Shown piece after piece: positions 34,945-43,916 of a DNA stretch of 64,000 nucleotides. Location: the NCBI RefSeq assembly GCF_029839275.1, contig NZ_JAOCAH010000005.1, positions 62,001 through 126,000 on the forward strand. Reading direction: 5' to 3'. Position 1 is the stretch's first letter; every line of letters begins with the position of its first letter. The position numbers were made by a program, and so were the translations under genes. The stretch comes from Pseudomonas sp. GD03944. Its GTDB lineage: Bacteria > Pseudomonadota > Gammaproteobacteria > Pseudomonadales > Pseudomonadaceae. Below the pieces are notes generated by a model. That model ran no database searches. It had not been told where the DNA came from and saw only the letters and a program-made list of their open reading frames with translations.

Positions 34945-34974
34945 GATGGCTGCCCGTTTTTTTCGGCAGCCATC
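34945..34974 (+). terminator. stem-loop after the TRAP 2 operon with T-run in the loop
   Basis: GATGGCTGCC and GGCAGCCATC form a perfect 10-bp stem around the loop CGTTTTTTTC. A U-run in the loop rather than after the stem is unusual. It may act as a terminator through an alternative, shorter hairpin ending before the T-run, or simply protect the 3' end. Confidence 0.5.
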
Positions 34975-34980
34975 GCCCTC

Positions 34981-35163
34981 ATCCCGGGTATCAGTTCGCT
35001 ACGGGCTCGCTGTCGTAGGAGAGGCCTTGGCCTCGAGCTCGACGATCTGTGAGCCTCATCCACCGTGGCGACCTCCCCAAAAGCTCGCGGGCAAGCCCGC
35101 TCCTACCCATGTCGGTGGTGTGCCAGCCAATCCCGGGTGTCGCTGCGCTCGACCGAGGCCACG
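34981..35163. repeat. mosaic repeat region upstream of the 35.3-kb gene
   Basis: Contains an ATCCCGGGTATCAG unit, a REP pair made of GTAGGAGAGGCCTTGGCCTC and, inverted, GCTCGCGGGCAAGCCCGCTC (ending 35106), and an AATCCCGGGTGTCGCTGCGC unit (35130-35163). This explains why the open frame here extends upstream of the true gene start. Confidence 0.85.
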
Positions 35164-35276
35164 ACCGCCTGCACACCGTCTCATCTCGCACGCTGCGCCT
35201 GTTCGGCGTCCACGTCGCATCGACGGCGGGGCCTGGCTACAATCGGCCCTTCCCCAGTAACGCCGGAACGTCCGCT

Positions 35277-35891
35277 GTGTCCACGACCTTCGAAGTCTAC
35301 CCGCGCCACGCGACGGTGCCGTCCTTCCAGGCGCTGCTGGAACGGGCCACCACGCGGCTGCACGCGCACCTGGCCATCCATGGCATCGCGGCACGGCCGG
35401 TCCTGCGTGTCAGCGTGCGATCCAACGGCACCCACGAGTCACTGGAACGCGACCTGTCGTCGCCCGCTACCTGGGCCGAATCGGAGTACGCCTGGTTCTA
35501 CGTCGATGACCTCGCCGGCGGCACAGATGCCTACGGCGAGCGTGTTAGCGTCGACGACCTGGAGTGCTGGGACGACATCCTGCGCGACCATCCACCGGCC
35601 ACGGCGCGACGCACGGAGATGCTGGAATGTCTCGCCGCCGGTCGCTACTGGCGTTTTCGCCGCTCGGCCGGACAGCCGCCGATCATCGCCCTCGCCTACG
35701 GCATCCTCGCCGCGGCGCTGGCGGAGCTGACCGACGGGTTCATCTACTCCGACGACTCGGCCTGGGATTACCCGCGGTTTCCCGCCAGGGCGGAGGATTT
35801 CTACCGCTGGTATTTCGACCCGGAACAGGCACTCGGCTCCGACTACGCCACCTGGGCCAGCCGCTGCCTCACCGCGCTCAGGGAAGGCTGA
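35277..35891 (+). CDS. hypothetical protein, 204 residues
   Basis: I do not recognise the family. I place the start at a GTG (VSTTFEVYPRHATVPSF), because the frame upstream is encoded by repeats. A TACAAT -10-like hexamer lies at 35238. The protein is acidic and aromatic-rich, with YAWFYVDDLAGGTDAYG in the middle and FIYSDDSAWDYPRFPARAEDFYRWYF near the end, and no membrane segment apart from IIALAYGILAAALAEL. It is an isolated gene flanked on both sides by repeats. Confidence 0.7.
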   Translation: MSTTFEVYPRHATVPSFQALLERATTRLHAHLAIHGIAARPVLRVSVRSNGTHESLERDLSSPATWAESEYAWFYVDDLAGGTDAYGERVSVDDLECWDDILRDHPPATARRTEMLECLAAGRYWRFRRSAGQPPIIALAYGILAAALAELTDGFIYSDDSAWDYPRFPARAEDFYRWYFDPEQALGSDYATWASRCLTALREG

Positions 35892-35918
35892 ACGCCAGCC
35901 GTACCGCGTACCGCCTTA

Positions 35919-36145
35919 ATCCCGGGTATCGCTTCGCTCAACCCAGGCTACGGGCTCGCTTCTGTAGGAGAGGCCTTGGCCTCGAGCTCGACGGTCTGTA
36001 AGCCTCATCCATTGTGACGATCTCCCAAAAGCTCGCGGGCAAGCCCGCTCCTACAGTGGGCTCGGGCAATCCCGGGTGTCGCTTCGCTCGACCCAGGCTA
36101 CACGTGGCGTCCCGTAGGATGGGTTGAGCGCAGCGATACCCATCA
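35919..36145. repeat. mosaic repeat region after the 35.3-kb gene
   Basis: In order: ATCCCGGGTATCGCTTCGCT; a REP pair GTAGGAGAGGCCTTGGCCTC ... GCTCGCGGGCAAGCCCGCTC; AATCCCGGGTGTCGCTTCGC; and GTAGGATGGGTTGAGCGCAG. It mirrors the mosaic upstream of the same gene, so that gene is bracketed by near-identical repeats. No gene is seen in this stretch. Confidence 0.85.
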
Positions 36146-36177
36146 GCGCACGCCATGCCCAGGCCGGCGGCGAGTGC

Positions 36178-36942
36178 TCAGACCTTCTTGAGCAGGCTCG
36201 CCAGCACGGTGGTGACCAGCACGGCCAGCACCACCGCCGCGCCGATGGTCAGGGCGATGCCCCATTGCAGGATCAGGGAGTCCAGGGCGAGGTAGAAGCC
36301 GATGACCCCGATGGCGCCGATCGAGTTGCCACGCACGATGGCCGCCAGCTCGTGGCGCCCGCCCTGCACATGGGTGAACACTGCCAGCGGCCAGGCGACG
36401 ATCGGAATCGGTGCCAGCAGGCCGCTGGCCCCCGGGCCCAGCCAGTCCGCGCCGGCAGTGATGGCCAGCAGCAGGAGCGTGGCGGTCAACATCCGCATGG
36501 GAATGATCCAGCGCGGCATGGGCACGTAGCACGCCGCTCCCGTCTCTGCCCCGGAAGCGGTCACCCAGACGATCACCGCCACCAGCACCAGCGCCACGCC
36601 GATGGAGAACAGCGGCGCGCCCAGGCTGCCGATCACCACCGCCGCGATACCATAGAACGCCAGCGCGCCAATGCAGCCGAACAGCACAGAAACACGCCGG
36701 GTAATCAGGAAGTAGAACAGGTAGGTGGCCTGGATCGCTGCGATGCCGGCCAGCGCCCCAGGCACCGCCATGGAGGCGAATGCCGTGCCCTGCTCCAGGC
36801 CGAGAAACAGCATGACCAGCGCCGAGGTGATCGGCAGCCCCGACAGCAACCCGCCGACCCGCGTGCCCCAGCGGCGTGCGGCCAGGGAAATGAACAGCAT
36901 GAGCAGCGGCGTGACGAGGAGCTTGAGGGTGAAGGCAGTCAT
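36178..36942 (-). CDS. integral membrane protein, 254 residues
   Basis: Strongly hydrophobic with about eight predicted helices and no large soluble domain. The N-terminus is MTAFTLKLLVTPLLMLFISL; a conserved-looking GGLLSGLPITSALVMLFLGLEQG (about residues 30-52) could be a functional loop. I start at the ATG at 36942; the longer frame upstream reads over an SDR gene. I cannot name the family confidently. It lies 131 bases after the SDR gene on the same strand and may be co-transcribed with it. Confidence 0.75.
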   Translation of the reverse strand: MTAFTLKLLVTPLLMLFISLAARRWGTRVGGLLSGLPITSALVMLFLGLEQGTAFASMAVPGALAGIAAIQATYLFYFLITRRVSVLFGCIGALAFYGIAAVVIGSLGAPLFSIGVALVLVAVIVWVTASGAETGAACYVPMPRWIIPMRMLTATLLLLAITAGADWLGPGASGLLAPIPIVAWPLAVFTHVQGGRHELAAIVRGNSIGAIGVIGFYLALDSLILQWGIALTIGAAVVLAVLVTTVLASLLKKV

Positions 36943-37073
36943 GGGAAGGACGTCGGGTTCCGGCAGCGGGCGGTCAGTGAACGACAGGTCGCCCGCTCTG
37001 CGGCAGATCATCCCTGGCGGCTCCATGCTAATGGAAATCGCCTGCCGGCCAGAAGCACCTTCGGCCGACAGCA

Positions 37074-37847
37074 CTAGACCGTCGGCACCGTCCCGCCGTC
37101 GATCACGAACTCGCTGCCGGTGATGGACGCCGCCCGCGGCGAGGCGAGAAAACCGATGAGTTCGGCCACCTCCCGTGGCGCGGCCGGGCGGCCGAGGGGA
37201 ATGCCACCCAGGGCGTCCATGATGATCCGCTTGCCGCCTTCGTAGTCCGTGCCCGCCTCTTGGGCCAGCCGCTCGGCCAGCGCCACCGAGGCCTCGGTCT
37301 CGACCCACCCCGGCGATACCCGGACGACACGCACGCCCTGGGGCGAGACTTCCTTGGACAGGCTCTTGCTGTAGGTCGAAAGCGCCGCCTTGGCCGCGGC
37401 GTAGGCCGTCGTGGCCTCGGGCAGCGGCAGCCGGTTCTGGATGGAGGTCACGTGGATGATCACGCCCGCCTGGCGCGCCAGCATCTCCGGGAGCAAGGCG
37501 CGGTCCAGGCGTACGGCGGGATAAAGGTTCAGGTCGAACTCCCGCTGCCACTGTTCGTCGTCCAGCGCAGCGAAACCGCCGCCTGGGGCCGACGAACCAC
37601 CGAGCACATGCACGACGATGTCCACCCCGCCGAGGTGCTGCCTGGCTGCGGCCACCAGCGCCTCGCAGCCCTCCCGGGTCGAGAGGTCGGCCGCCACGAA
37701 CAGCGCCGCCGAGGCGCCGGTGCTCGCCTGGCGCGCGGTGGTCACCACCCGGGCACCCTCCGCGAGGAACAGGCTGACCACGGCCGCGCCGACGCCTTTG
37801 GTTCCGCCGGTGACCAGCACCCGTTTGCCGTTCAGGTCGAGGTTCAT
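37074..37847 (-). CDS. short-chain dehydrogenase/reductase
   Basis: A 257-residue SDR with the nucleotide motif [12 protein letters not shown] (about residues 12-23), the catalytic Ser in HVTSIQNR, and the YxxxK in [10 protein letters not shown]. The C-terminal [17 protein letters not shown] is typical. It overlaps the preceding SnoaL-like gene by four bases (ATGA), so the two are coupled. The substrate is unknown. Divergent LysR control is likely. Confidence 0.9.
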   Translation of the reverse strand: MNLDLNGKRVLVTGGTKGVGAAVVSLFLAEGARVVTTARQASTGASAALFVAADLSTREGCEALVAAARQHLGGVDIVVHVLGGSSAPGGGFAALDDEQWQREFDLNLYPAVRLDRALLPEMLARQAGVIIHVTSIQNRLPLPEATTAYAAAKAALSTYSKSLSKEVSPQGVRVVRVSPGWVETEASVALAERLAQEAGTDYEGGKRIIMDALGGIPLGRPAAPREVAELIGFLASPRAASITGSEFVIDGGTVPTV

Positions 37848-38173
37848 GGCGCGATCTCCAGCGTGTGGATGCGTTCGTCGCGGAAGGTGAAGCGGTGCTG
37901 GAGCTGCACCGGGCTGCCGGGGAAATCCCCGCTGACTTGGGCGGTGACGGTCAACCCGTCATCGTCGTGCACCGCGGCTTGGGGCTCGACCTGGTAGGTG
38001 AAGGCCTGCTGCGCCTGACGCTGCCAGGCCTCGATGGCGGCGAGGCCTGCATACGTCCGGCGCTCGTCGGTCACCGTAGCGTCGGTGCAGAAGCAGGCAG
38101 CAAGGCGGGACGGATCACCGCCATTGCTGATGGAAAAGTAGGTGGTGACGGCGTCAGGCAGTCGAAGGGCCAT
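37844..38173 (-). CDS. SnoaL/NTF2-like small protein
   Basis: A 109-residue protein with the NTF2-like/SnoaL pattern: an N-terminal helix ([31 protein letters not shown]), the short [12 protein letters not shown] helix, and beta strands ending in [13 protein letters not shown]. Such proteins are isomerases, cyclases or binding partners. Its stop overlaps the SDR start, so both probably act in one pathway on a small organic molecule. Confidence 0.85.
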   Translation of the reverse strand: MALRLPDAVTTYFSISNGGDPSRLAACFCTDATVTDERRTYAGLAAIEAWQRQAQQAFTYQVEPQAAVHDDDGLTVTAQVSGDFPGSPVQLQHRFTFRDERIHTLEIAP

Positions 38174-38229
38174 GGGCGGTTCCTCTTGCTCAGGGTTGCA
38201 GGGGTACAGGACTGCGATCTTGCCGCCCG

Positions 38230-38247
38230 GTTGATAATTTGCTCAAC
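38230..38247. promoter_or_regulatory. inverted repeat between SnoaL/SDR and LysR genes
   Basis: GTTGA-TAATTTGC-TCAAC, a T-N11-A type LysR box, lies between the divergent genes and is the likely LysR binding site. Confidence 0.5.
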
Positions 38248-38291
38248 TGGGACAAACCCTGATGACCCATCCCGAAAAACAGGACAATCCC

Positions 38292-39194
38292 ATGCCAGAC
38301 CCGCGCCTGGGCCTTAACGAGCTGGAAGCAGTCATGGCCGTGGCGCGCCGGGGCTCGTTCCGCCAGGCGGCCATCGAGCTGGATGTGTCGACCACCGCCC
38401 TGAGCCACACCATCGCCAAGCTGGAGGCGACGCTCGACACCCGCCTGTTCAACCGCACCACCCGCAGCGTGTCGCTGACCGAAGCCGGCACGCTGTTCCT
38501 GGAGCAGGTCGGCCCGGCCTTGCAGGACGTGCGCGCCGGGCTCGACGCGGTGCGCTCCCACGCCGCCGGCCCCTCCGGCGTGCTGCGCATCAATGCATTC
38601 GCCAGCGCTGCCCGGGCGGCGCTGCTGCCCCTGGTGCTGGAATTCCTGCGGCGCTACCCGAAGGTGCATGTCGACCTGGTGACCGAAGGCCGCCTGGTGG
38701 ACATCGTCGCCGACCGTTTCGACCTCGGCGTGCGCGCGGCGAACCTGGTGCCCAGCGACATGATCGTGATCGCCCTGGGCCAGCCGCAACGCTACGCCGT
38801 GGTTGGCTCCCCCGCCTACTTCGCCGCCCACGGCCGGCCCCGCGCCCCCGCCGACCTGCTCCGCCATTCCTGCCTGCGCATCCGCCTGCCGAACGGCGCG
38901 ATCTACCCCTGGCAATTCGAGCGCAAGGGCGAGGTGATCCGCATGGACGTGGACGGGCCGCTCACCCTGGACGAGGCCGGCGTGGCCCGGGCGGTGGTGC
39001 AGGAAGGCATCGGCCTCGGCTTTTTCATGGAGCAGGACGTGCAGCCCGACATCGAGGCCGGTCGGCTGGAACGGGTGCTGGAAGACTGGACACCACCCCG
39101 GGACCGGCTGTGCCTGTACTACCCGAACCGGCGCAACCCGTCCGCCGCGCTCAAGGCCTTCACTACCCTGGCCCGCGAACGCAACCTGGCCTGA
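38292..39194 (+). CDS. LysR-family transcriptional regulator
   Basis: A 300-residue LysR protein. The HTH is in [28 protein letters not shown] (about residues 20-47). [17 protein letters not shown] is typical of the AaeR/DmlR-like subgroup, and a substrate domain follows from about residue 85. I favour the ATG at 38292, with AGGA about eight bases upstream; another ATG at 38262 would add ten residues. It is divergent from the SnoaL-SDR pair and probably controls it. Confidence 0.88.
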   Translation: MPDPRLGLNELEAVMAVARRGSFRQAAIELDVSTTALSHTIAKLEATLDTRLFNRTTRSVSLTEAGTLFLEQVGPALQDVRAGLDAVRSHAAGPSGVLRINAFASAARAALLPLVLEFLRRYPKVHVDLVTEGRLVDIVADRFDLGVRAANLVPSDMIVIALGQPQRYAVVGSPAYFAAHGRPRAPADLLRHSCLRIRLPNGAIYPWQFERKGEVIRMDVDGPLTLDEAGVARAVVQEGIGLGFFMEQDVQPDIEAGRLERVLEDWTPPRDRLCLYYPNRRNPSAALKAFTTLARERNLA

Positions 39195-39200
39195 GCCGGC

Positions 39201-40640
39201 TCAGGCGATCAGGCCCAGCGTCAGGCCCTTCAGGGTGGCCGCCGCCCGGGTGGAACAACCCAGCTTGCGGAAGATGCTTTCGACGTGGGTGCGAACGGTG
39301 CTGGGGCTGATGGCCAGCCGCTGCGCCACCTGCTTGTTGCTCGCGCCCCGGCTGATTTCCTGCAGGATGTGGCACTCGCGGGCGCTGAGCAGCGCGCTCC
39401 TGGGCTGAGGGAGCTTGCGCTCGCCCCGGGCGGCGGCGATCACCGCCTCGCCGATATCGCCGTCGAACAGGCCCCGGCTGGCGTCCTGCTTGAGCAACCT
39501 GGCCGCTTCCGATTCGCTGTAGGCCGGCCGCCAGGGGCGCTCGCCGCGCAACGCGGCCCAGGCCACGGCGGTGGCGAACAACCGGTGCTCCGGGGTCAGG
39601 GCATCCCCCGCCACGCCACGGAAGTACCCGCTGCCGTCGAGCCGTTCGTAGGCATGGGCGGCGATCTCCCCCGAGGCGCTCAGTTCGCGAACCTGCCGCA
39701 GGGCCTTGTGCGTCCAGTACGGCACCAGCTGGATGCGTTCCGCCGCGCCATAGGGCAGCGGCCCCGGGGTGTTCCACAGGTGGTTGGACACCGCGGCCCG
39801 GCCGAGGCCGTGGATCAGCGCGGCCTTGGCGATCTCGGCCTGGGTTGCTTCCGCCAGGCCCCACAGGCGCGCGGCCTCCACGGCGACCTGGGCCACGTGC
39901 CGCGAATGCCCGGCCAGCCAGGGCAGCTTCAGGTCGATCACATCTCCCACCAGGGTCAGTGCCACCGGGCGTCCGGCCGAGGCGTCCTCCGGCAGGTCGG
40001 GGGTGCGCTCCAGCTCCGCCAGCCAGGCCCTGGCATTGTTCACCAGCACCGCCGCCAGCGCGGCCGGATAACGCCGGTCGGACTGCTCGCCAATCCACTT
40101 CAAGGCGGCCTCCAGGCCATGGGCACGGCAGAGGATGTCCAGGTCGCCGGCCAGCACCACCTGATAGGCGACCTCCGGAATGTGCTCATGGGTCAGGCCC
40201 AGGGGCCGGCCGGTGCCGTCATAGGTTTCGAACACCCGGCACAGCCCGCCCTCGACGGTGGCGCCGAGTTCCAGGGTCCGGGCGATTTCCCCGGACACCT
40301 CGCAGTGCACCACGGCCAGTGGCGTCGCCTGGTGCACCGCGTTCATGGCCTCGTTGCCCAGGGTCTGGTCGAGCATCGCGCGGCGGCCATCGACATCGTC
40401 GCCCAGCAGGTGGGCGAAGCCTTCGGCATTGGCCGTGCAGCCGGACCAGCGCAGCAAGGCGATCTGCTCCACCCCCCGCAGCTGCTCAGCGTCGCCGCCC
40501 CGGGCCTCGGCGAACAGCCGCGCCAGCCGGGCCACGCGCATCGAATGCCCGAGCGGCTGGCCCATGCTGAGGTCGCCGACCTGGGCGATCGCCCTCAGTG
40601 CGCCGTTCAACGAGATGTCCACCTGCAACGCGTCGTCCAT
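39201..40640 (-). CDS. tandem HD-domain protein with C-terminal LuxR DNA-binding domain
   Basis: A 479-residue protein with an unusual layout. The first half has a degenerate HD-GYP-like module (GHSMRVARLARLFAEA near residue 31; YDGTGRPLG near 140). The second half repeats it (AGHSRHVAQVAVEAA, HGLGRAAVSNHLWNTPGPL, ERLDGSGYFRGV). The key HD pair is HG in HGLGR and the GYP reads GYF, so cyclic-di-GMP hydrolysis is doubtful. A LuxR HTH closes it (LSARECHILQEISRGASNKQVAQRLAISPSTV from about residue 418). It is divergent from a secreted hydrolase gene 88 bases away. Confidence 0.85.
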   Translation of the reverse strand: MDDALQVDISLNGALRAIAQVGDLSMGQPLGHSMRVARLARLFAEARGGDAEQLRGVEQIALLRWSGCTANAEGFAHLLGDDVDGRRAMLDQTLGNEAMNAVHQATPLAVVHCEVSGEIARTLELGATVEGGLCRVFETYDGTGRPLGLTHEHIPEVAYQVVLAGDLDILCRAHGLEAALKWIGEQSDRRYPAALAAVLVNNARAWLAELERTPDLPEDASAGRPVALTLVGDVIDLKLPWLAGHSRHVAQVAVEAARLWGLAEATQAEIAKAALIHGLGRAAVSNHLWNTPGPLPYGAAERIQLVPYWTHKALRQVRELSASGEIAAHAYERLDGSGYFRGVAGDALTPEHRLFATAVAWAALRGERPWRPAYSESEAARLLKQDASRGLFDGDIGEAVIAAARGERKLPQPRSALLSARECHILQEISRGASNKQVAQRLAISPSTVRTHVESIFRKLGCSTRAAATLKGLTLGLIA

Positions 40641-40728
40641 AAAAAAGTCCCGGGGTCGGATAAATGACCGATACCTGACAGGCAGGCCCGTCTGGAGAAT
40701 TCGAACTCCCTACAGAGGAGTTCACCCA

Positions 40729-41502
40729 ATGAAACCATTCAGCTCGACACTCGCCACCGCCGCCTTCGCCCTGGCCAGCACCTTCACCGTGAGCATCAGC
40801 CACGCCGACGATACCCCGCCTTCGGTGGTGATCGTACACGGCGCCTTCGCCGACGGCTCCGACTGGGCCAAGGTCGTGCCCTACCTGCAGGCCGAAGGCG
40901 TGTCGGTGACCGTGGTACAGAACCCCCTTACCTCCCTGGGCGACGACGTGGCCGCCACGCAGCGGGCCCTGAACAACCAGGCCGGCGAGGTGGTACTGGT
41001 CGGGCATTCCTGGGGCGGCACCGTGATCAGCGAAGCCGGCGCCCATGACAAGGTCAGCGCCCTGGTGTACGTCGCCGCCTTCGCTCCCGACGCCGGCCAG
41101 GCCAGCGGCGAACAGGGCAAGGGCGCACCGACCCCGCCGGGCATCAGTCAGATCAAGGCCGACGCCAACGGGTTCCTCTACATGACCCCACACGGCATGG
41201 CCACGGATTTCGCCCAGGACCTGCCGGCCGAACAGACTGCCGTGATGACCGCGACCCAGGGCCCGATCAAGGCTTCCGCCTTCGACGATCGCACCACCGT
41301 CGCCGCCTGGAAGACCAAGCCGTCCTGGTACGTGCTCGCCACCGAAGACCGCATGATCCACCCGGAGGTCCAGCGCTCGGCCGCCAAGCGCATCGGCGCC
41401 ACCCTGACCGAACTGCGCGCCAGCCATGTGCCCCAGCAATCGCAGCCAGCCGAGGTGGCCAAGGTGATTCTCCAGGCCGTGCACAGCGTGGCCGCGCAGT
41501 GA
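40729..41502 (+). CDS. exported alpha/beta hydrolase
   Basis: A 257-residue protein with signal peptide MKPFSSTLATAAFALASTFTVSISHA. The fold shows VHGAFADGSDW (oxyanion loop), the nucleophile elbow VGHSWGGTVI with Ser, a lid with Met- and Gly-rich text, ATEDRMIHPEVQ with the acid, and a His in ELRASHVPQQSQP. GAGGAG lies eight bases before the ATG. It is a periplasmic esterase-like enzyme, probably controlled by the divergent tandem-HD LuxR protein. Confidence 0.88.
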   Translation: MKPFSSTLATAAFALASTFTVSISHADDTPPSVVIVHGAFADGSDWAKVVPYLQAEGVSVTVVQNPLTSLGDDVAATQRALNNQAGEVVLVGHSWGGTVISEAGAHDKVSALVYVAAFAPDAGQASGEQGKGAPTPPGISQIKADANGFLYMTPHGMATDFAQDLPAEQTAVMTATQGPIKASAFDDRTTVAAWKTKPSWYVLATEDRMIHPEVQRSAAKRIGATLTELRASHVPQQSQPAEVAKVILQAVHSVAAQ

Positions 41503-41554
41503 ATGCCGCGTGCCGCACTGAGCTTACCTCCCTGCCTGGATACGGACGGGCCCC

Positions 41555-43111
41555 ATGACTCAACACTGTGATCGGACCTACGATTTCATCGTATGCGGTG
41601 CAGGCACGGCGGGGTGCGTGGTCGCCGCCCGCCTCGCCGACCAGCAGGACATTCGGGTCCTGCTGATCGAGGCGGGCCACGGCTACAGCGGCCCCGAGGT
41701 GACGGAGCCGGCGCAGTGGCCACTGAACCTGGGGTCGGCGCGCGACTGGGCCTTCGAAGGGCAACCCAACGCCCACCTGAACGGCCGACGCCTGCCACTG
41801 AACATGGGCAAGGGCCTCGGCGGTGGGTCGAGCATCAACGTGATGGTCTGGGCCCGCGGCCACCGGACCGACTGGGACCATTTCGCGGCCGAGTCCGGCG
41901 ACGCGGCCTGGGGCTATCAGTCGGTGCTGGGCTACTACGCCCGGATCGAGAACTGGCAGGGCCGGGCCGATAGCCTGCGCCGTGGGACCGACGGGCCGGT
42001 GTACGTCGCCCAACCCGAGGCGCCGCAACCGCTGGCCCTGGCCACCCTGGAGGCCGCCGGCCAACTGGGCATCCCGCGTTTCGACAGTGCCAACGGCGAG
42101 ATGATGGAAGGCCCCGGCGGCGCGGCGATCACCGAGCTGCGTATCCATCAGGGCCGGCGCGAATCGCTGTACGACGCCTATCTGCGGCCGCGCCTGCATC
42201 ACCCCAACCTGACGGTGCTGACCGGCGCCCTGGTGGCCCGGGTGCTGCTGCAGGGGACGCGGGCCATCGGCGTCGAGGTGATCGTCGACGGCCAGCGCCG
42301 GTGCTTCCATGCCGATCGGGAAGTCGTGCTGTCGATGGGCGCGGTGAACACCCCCAAGGTCCTGATGCAATCCGGGATCGGGCCGGAAGACGAGCTGCGT
42401 GCCCACGGCATCGCGCGGGTCAATCACCTGCCCGGCGTGGGCCGCAACCACCAGGACCACATCGCCTTCGGCTGTACCTGGGCCTACCGCCAGCCGCAGC
42501 CCGTGGGCGGTGGTGGCTGCGAGGCCACGCTGTACTGGAAGAGCGACGCGCGCCTGGAGGCCCCCGACCTGCTGCACTGCCAGCTGGAATTCGCGGTGCC
42601 GTCACCGCCTGAGGTCGGCATCCCGCCGCCAGCCCACGGCTGGACCATGTTCGCCGGCCTGGCGCGGCCCCTCAGCCGCGGGCGCCTGCGCCTGTCGGGC
42701 GCAGGTCCATCGGACCCGGTGCTGATCGAGCCCAACACCCTGAGTGCGCCCGAGGACCTGACCGCCGCGTTCGCCTCCATTGCACTGTGCCGGGAGCTGG
42801 GCAACAGTTCGGCCCTGGAAGGACTGGTGACCCACGAAGTCGTGCCCGGACCGCGCGAACCCCGGGCCCTGGCGCAGTTCATCCGCCACGCGGCGGTGAG
42901 TTACTGGCACCAGTGCGGTACCGCGAAGATGGGCCGCGATGGGCTGTCGGTGGTGGACCACCGGCTCAGGGTCTACGGCATCGACAACCTGCGCCTCGCG
43001 GACGCCTCGATCATGCCGCGGATCACCGTCGGCAACACCATGGCACCGTGCGTGGTCATCGGTGAGCGCGCCGCCGACCTGCTACTGGCCGATCACGGTC
43101 TCACCCGCTGA
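41555..43111 (+). CDS. GMC-family FAD-dependent oxidoreductase
   Basis: A 518-residue glucose-methanol-choline oxidoreductase. The FAD motif DFIVCGAGTAGCVVAARL is at residues 9-26, GKGLGGGSSINVMVWARG (about residues 86-103) is PROSITE-type signature 1, and GAVNTPKVLMQSGIGP is signature 2. The C-terminal YWHQCGTAKMG carries the catalytic His-type region and NTMAPCVVIGERAADLL ends the fold. It oxidises a primary or secondary alcohol. The alcohol is unknown. No signal peptide is visible. Confidence 0.92.
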   Translation: MTQHCDRTYDFIVCGAGTAGCVVAARLADQQDIRVLLIEAGHGYSGPEVTEPAQWPLNLGSARDWAFEGQPNAHLNGRRLPLNMGKGLGGGSSINVMVWARGHRTDWDHFAAESGDAAWGYQSVLGYYARIENWQGRADSLRRGTDGPVYVAQPEAPQPLALATLEAAGQLGIPRFDSANGEMMEGPGGAAITELRIHQGRRESLYDAYLRPRLHHPNLTVLTGALVARVLLQGTRAIGVEVIVDGQRRCFHADREVVLSMGAVNTPKVLMQSGIGPEDELRAHGIARVNHLPGVGRNHQDHIAFGCTWAYRQPQPVGGGGCEATLYWKSDARLEAPDLLHCQLEFAVPSPPEVGIPPPAHGWTMFAGLARPLSRGRLRLSGAGPSDPVLIEPNTLSAPEDLTAAFASIALCRELGNSSALEGLVTHEVVPGPREPRALAQFIRHAAVSYWHQCGTAKMGRDGLSVVDHRLRVYGIDNLRLADASIMPRITVGNTMAPCVVIGERAADLLLADHGLTR

Positions 43112-43262
43112 ACGCGGGCGGACGGCGGGCCGATCGGTGCCCGTCGTCCGCAACCGCCCGGCGGTCGATGATTTTTGCGCGCCCCTCTAGGCCGGCGCCC
43201 GGGCGCGAGGCAAGATAGCGATCGACCTTCCTGCCCGAGGGGCGTGACGCCCTCCCCCGACG

Positions 43263-43892
43263 ATGACCTACGCCTATTCCCTCGCCCTCATCACCGGCAT
43301 CTACCTGGCGGCGCTCGCCAGCCCCGGTCCGAATTTCTTCATTCTCAGCCAGATGGCCCTGAGCCAGCGGCACCGCGACGCCCGCTATGTGGCGCTGGGC
43401 ATCACCAGCGGCTCGGTGTTCTGGGTGGTGGTGTCGATCGCCGGCCTGGCGACGCTGCTGTCGAAACACCCCTGGCTGGCCGACGGGGTGCGGCTGCTGG
43501 GCGCGGCCTACCTGGTGTGGTACGGCGGCCGGCTGCTGTGGTCGGCCCGGCAGCCGACGCGGCGCGATACGGCGGTCCAGACACCTGAATTGAATGGCTC
43601 CCGGCTGTCGGCCTACCGCACCGGCCTGCTCACCTGCGTCACCAACCCCAAGGGCGCCGCCTTCTGGACCAGCGCCTTCGCCGCCGTGTTTCCCATCGGC
43701 GCGCCCCTGTGGTTCTACGTGGCCACGATGGTGCTGATCGGTTCGCTGTCCCTGGGCTGGCACATCGGCCTGAGCCTGGTCTTCGGCACCTCGGCGCTGC
43801 GGGCGTTCTACCTGCGCATCGAGCGCACCATCAACGGCTGCGCCGGTGCCGCGCTGGTAGCCCTGGGCGTGCAGCGGATGTTCTCGCGCTGA
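43263..43892 (+). CDS. LysE/RhtB-family amino-acid exporter
   Basis: A 209-residue membrane protein with about six helices. The family signature SPGPNFFILSQMALSQRHRDAR (about residues 20-41) sits after the first helix and is followed by GITSGSVFWVVVSIAGL. LTCVTNPKGAAFWTSAFAAVF is the second conserved region. It exports amino acids or their analogues. The gene stands alone, 150 bases after the GMC gene on the same strand. Confidence 0.9.
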   Translation: MTYAYSLALITGIYLAALASPGPNFFILSQMALSQRHRDARYVALGITSGSVFWVVVSIAGLATLLSKHPWLADGVRLLGAAYLVWYGGRLLWSARQPTRRDTAVQTPELNGSRLSAYRTGLLTCVTNPKGAAFWTSAFAAVFPIGAPLWFYVATMVLIGSLSLGWHIGLSLVFGTSALRAFYLRIERTINGCAGAALVALGVQRMFSR

Positions 43893-43916
43893 GGGCAACG
43901 CCCGGCAGCCGCTGAC

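Noticed and set aside
35049..35276. An upstream extension of the 35.3-kb hypothetical gene.
   Set aside because: These codons are translated REP and ATCCCGGG repeats (for example KSSRASPLL), so a GTG start at 35277 is preferred.
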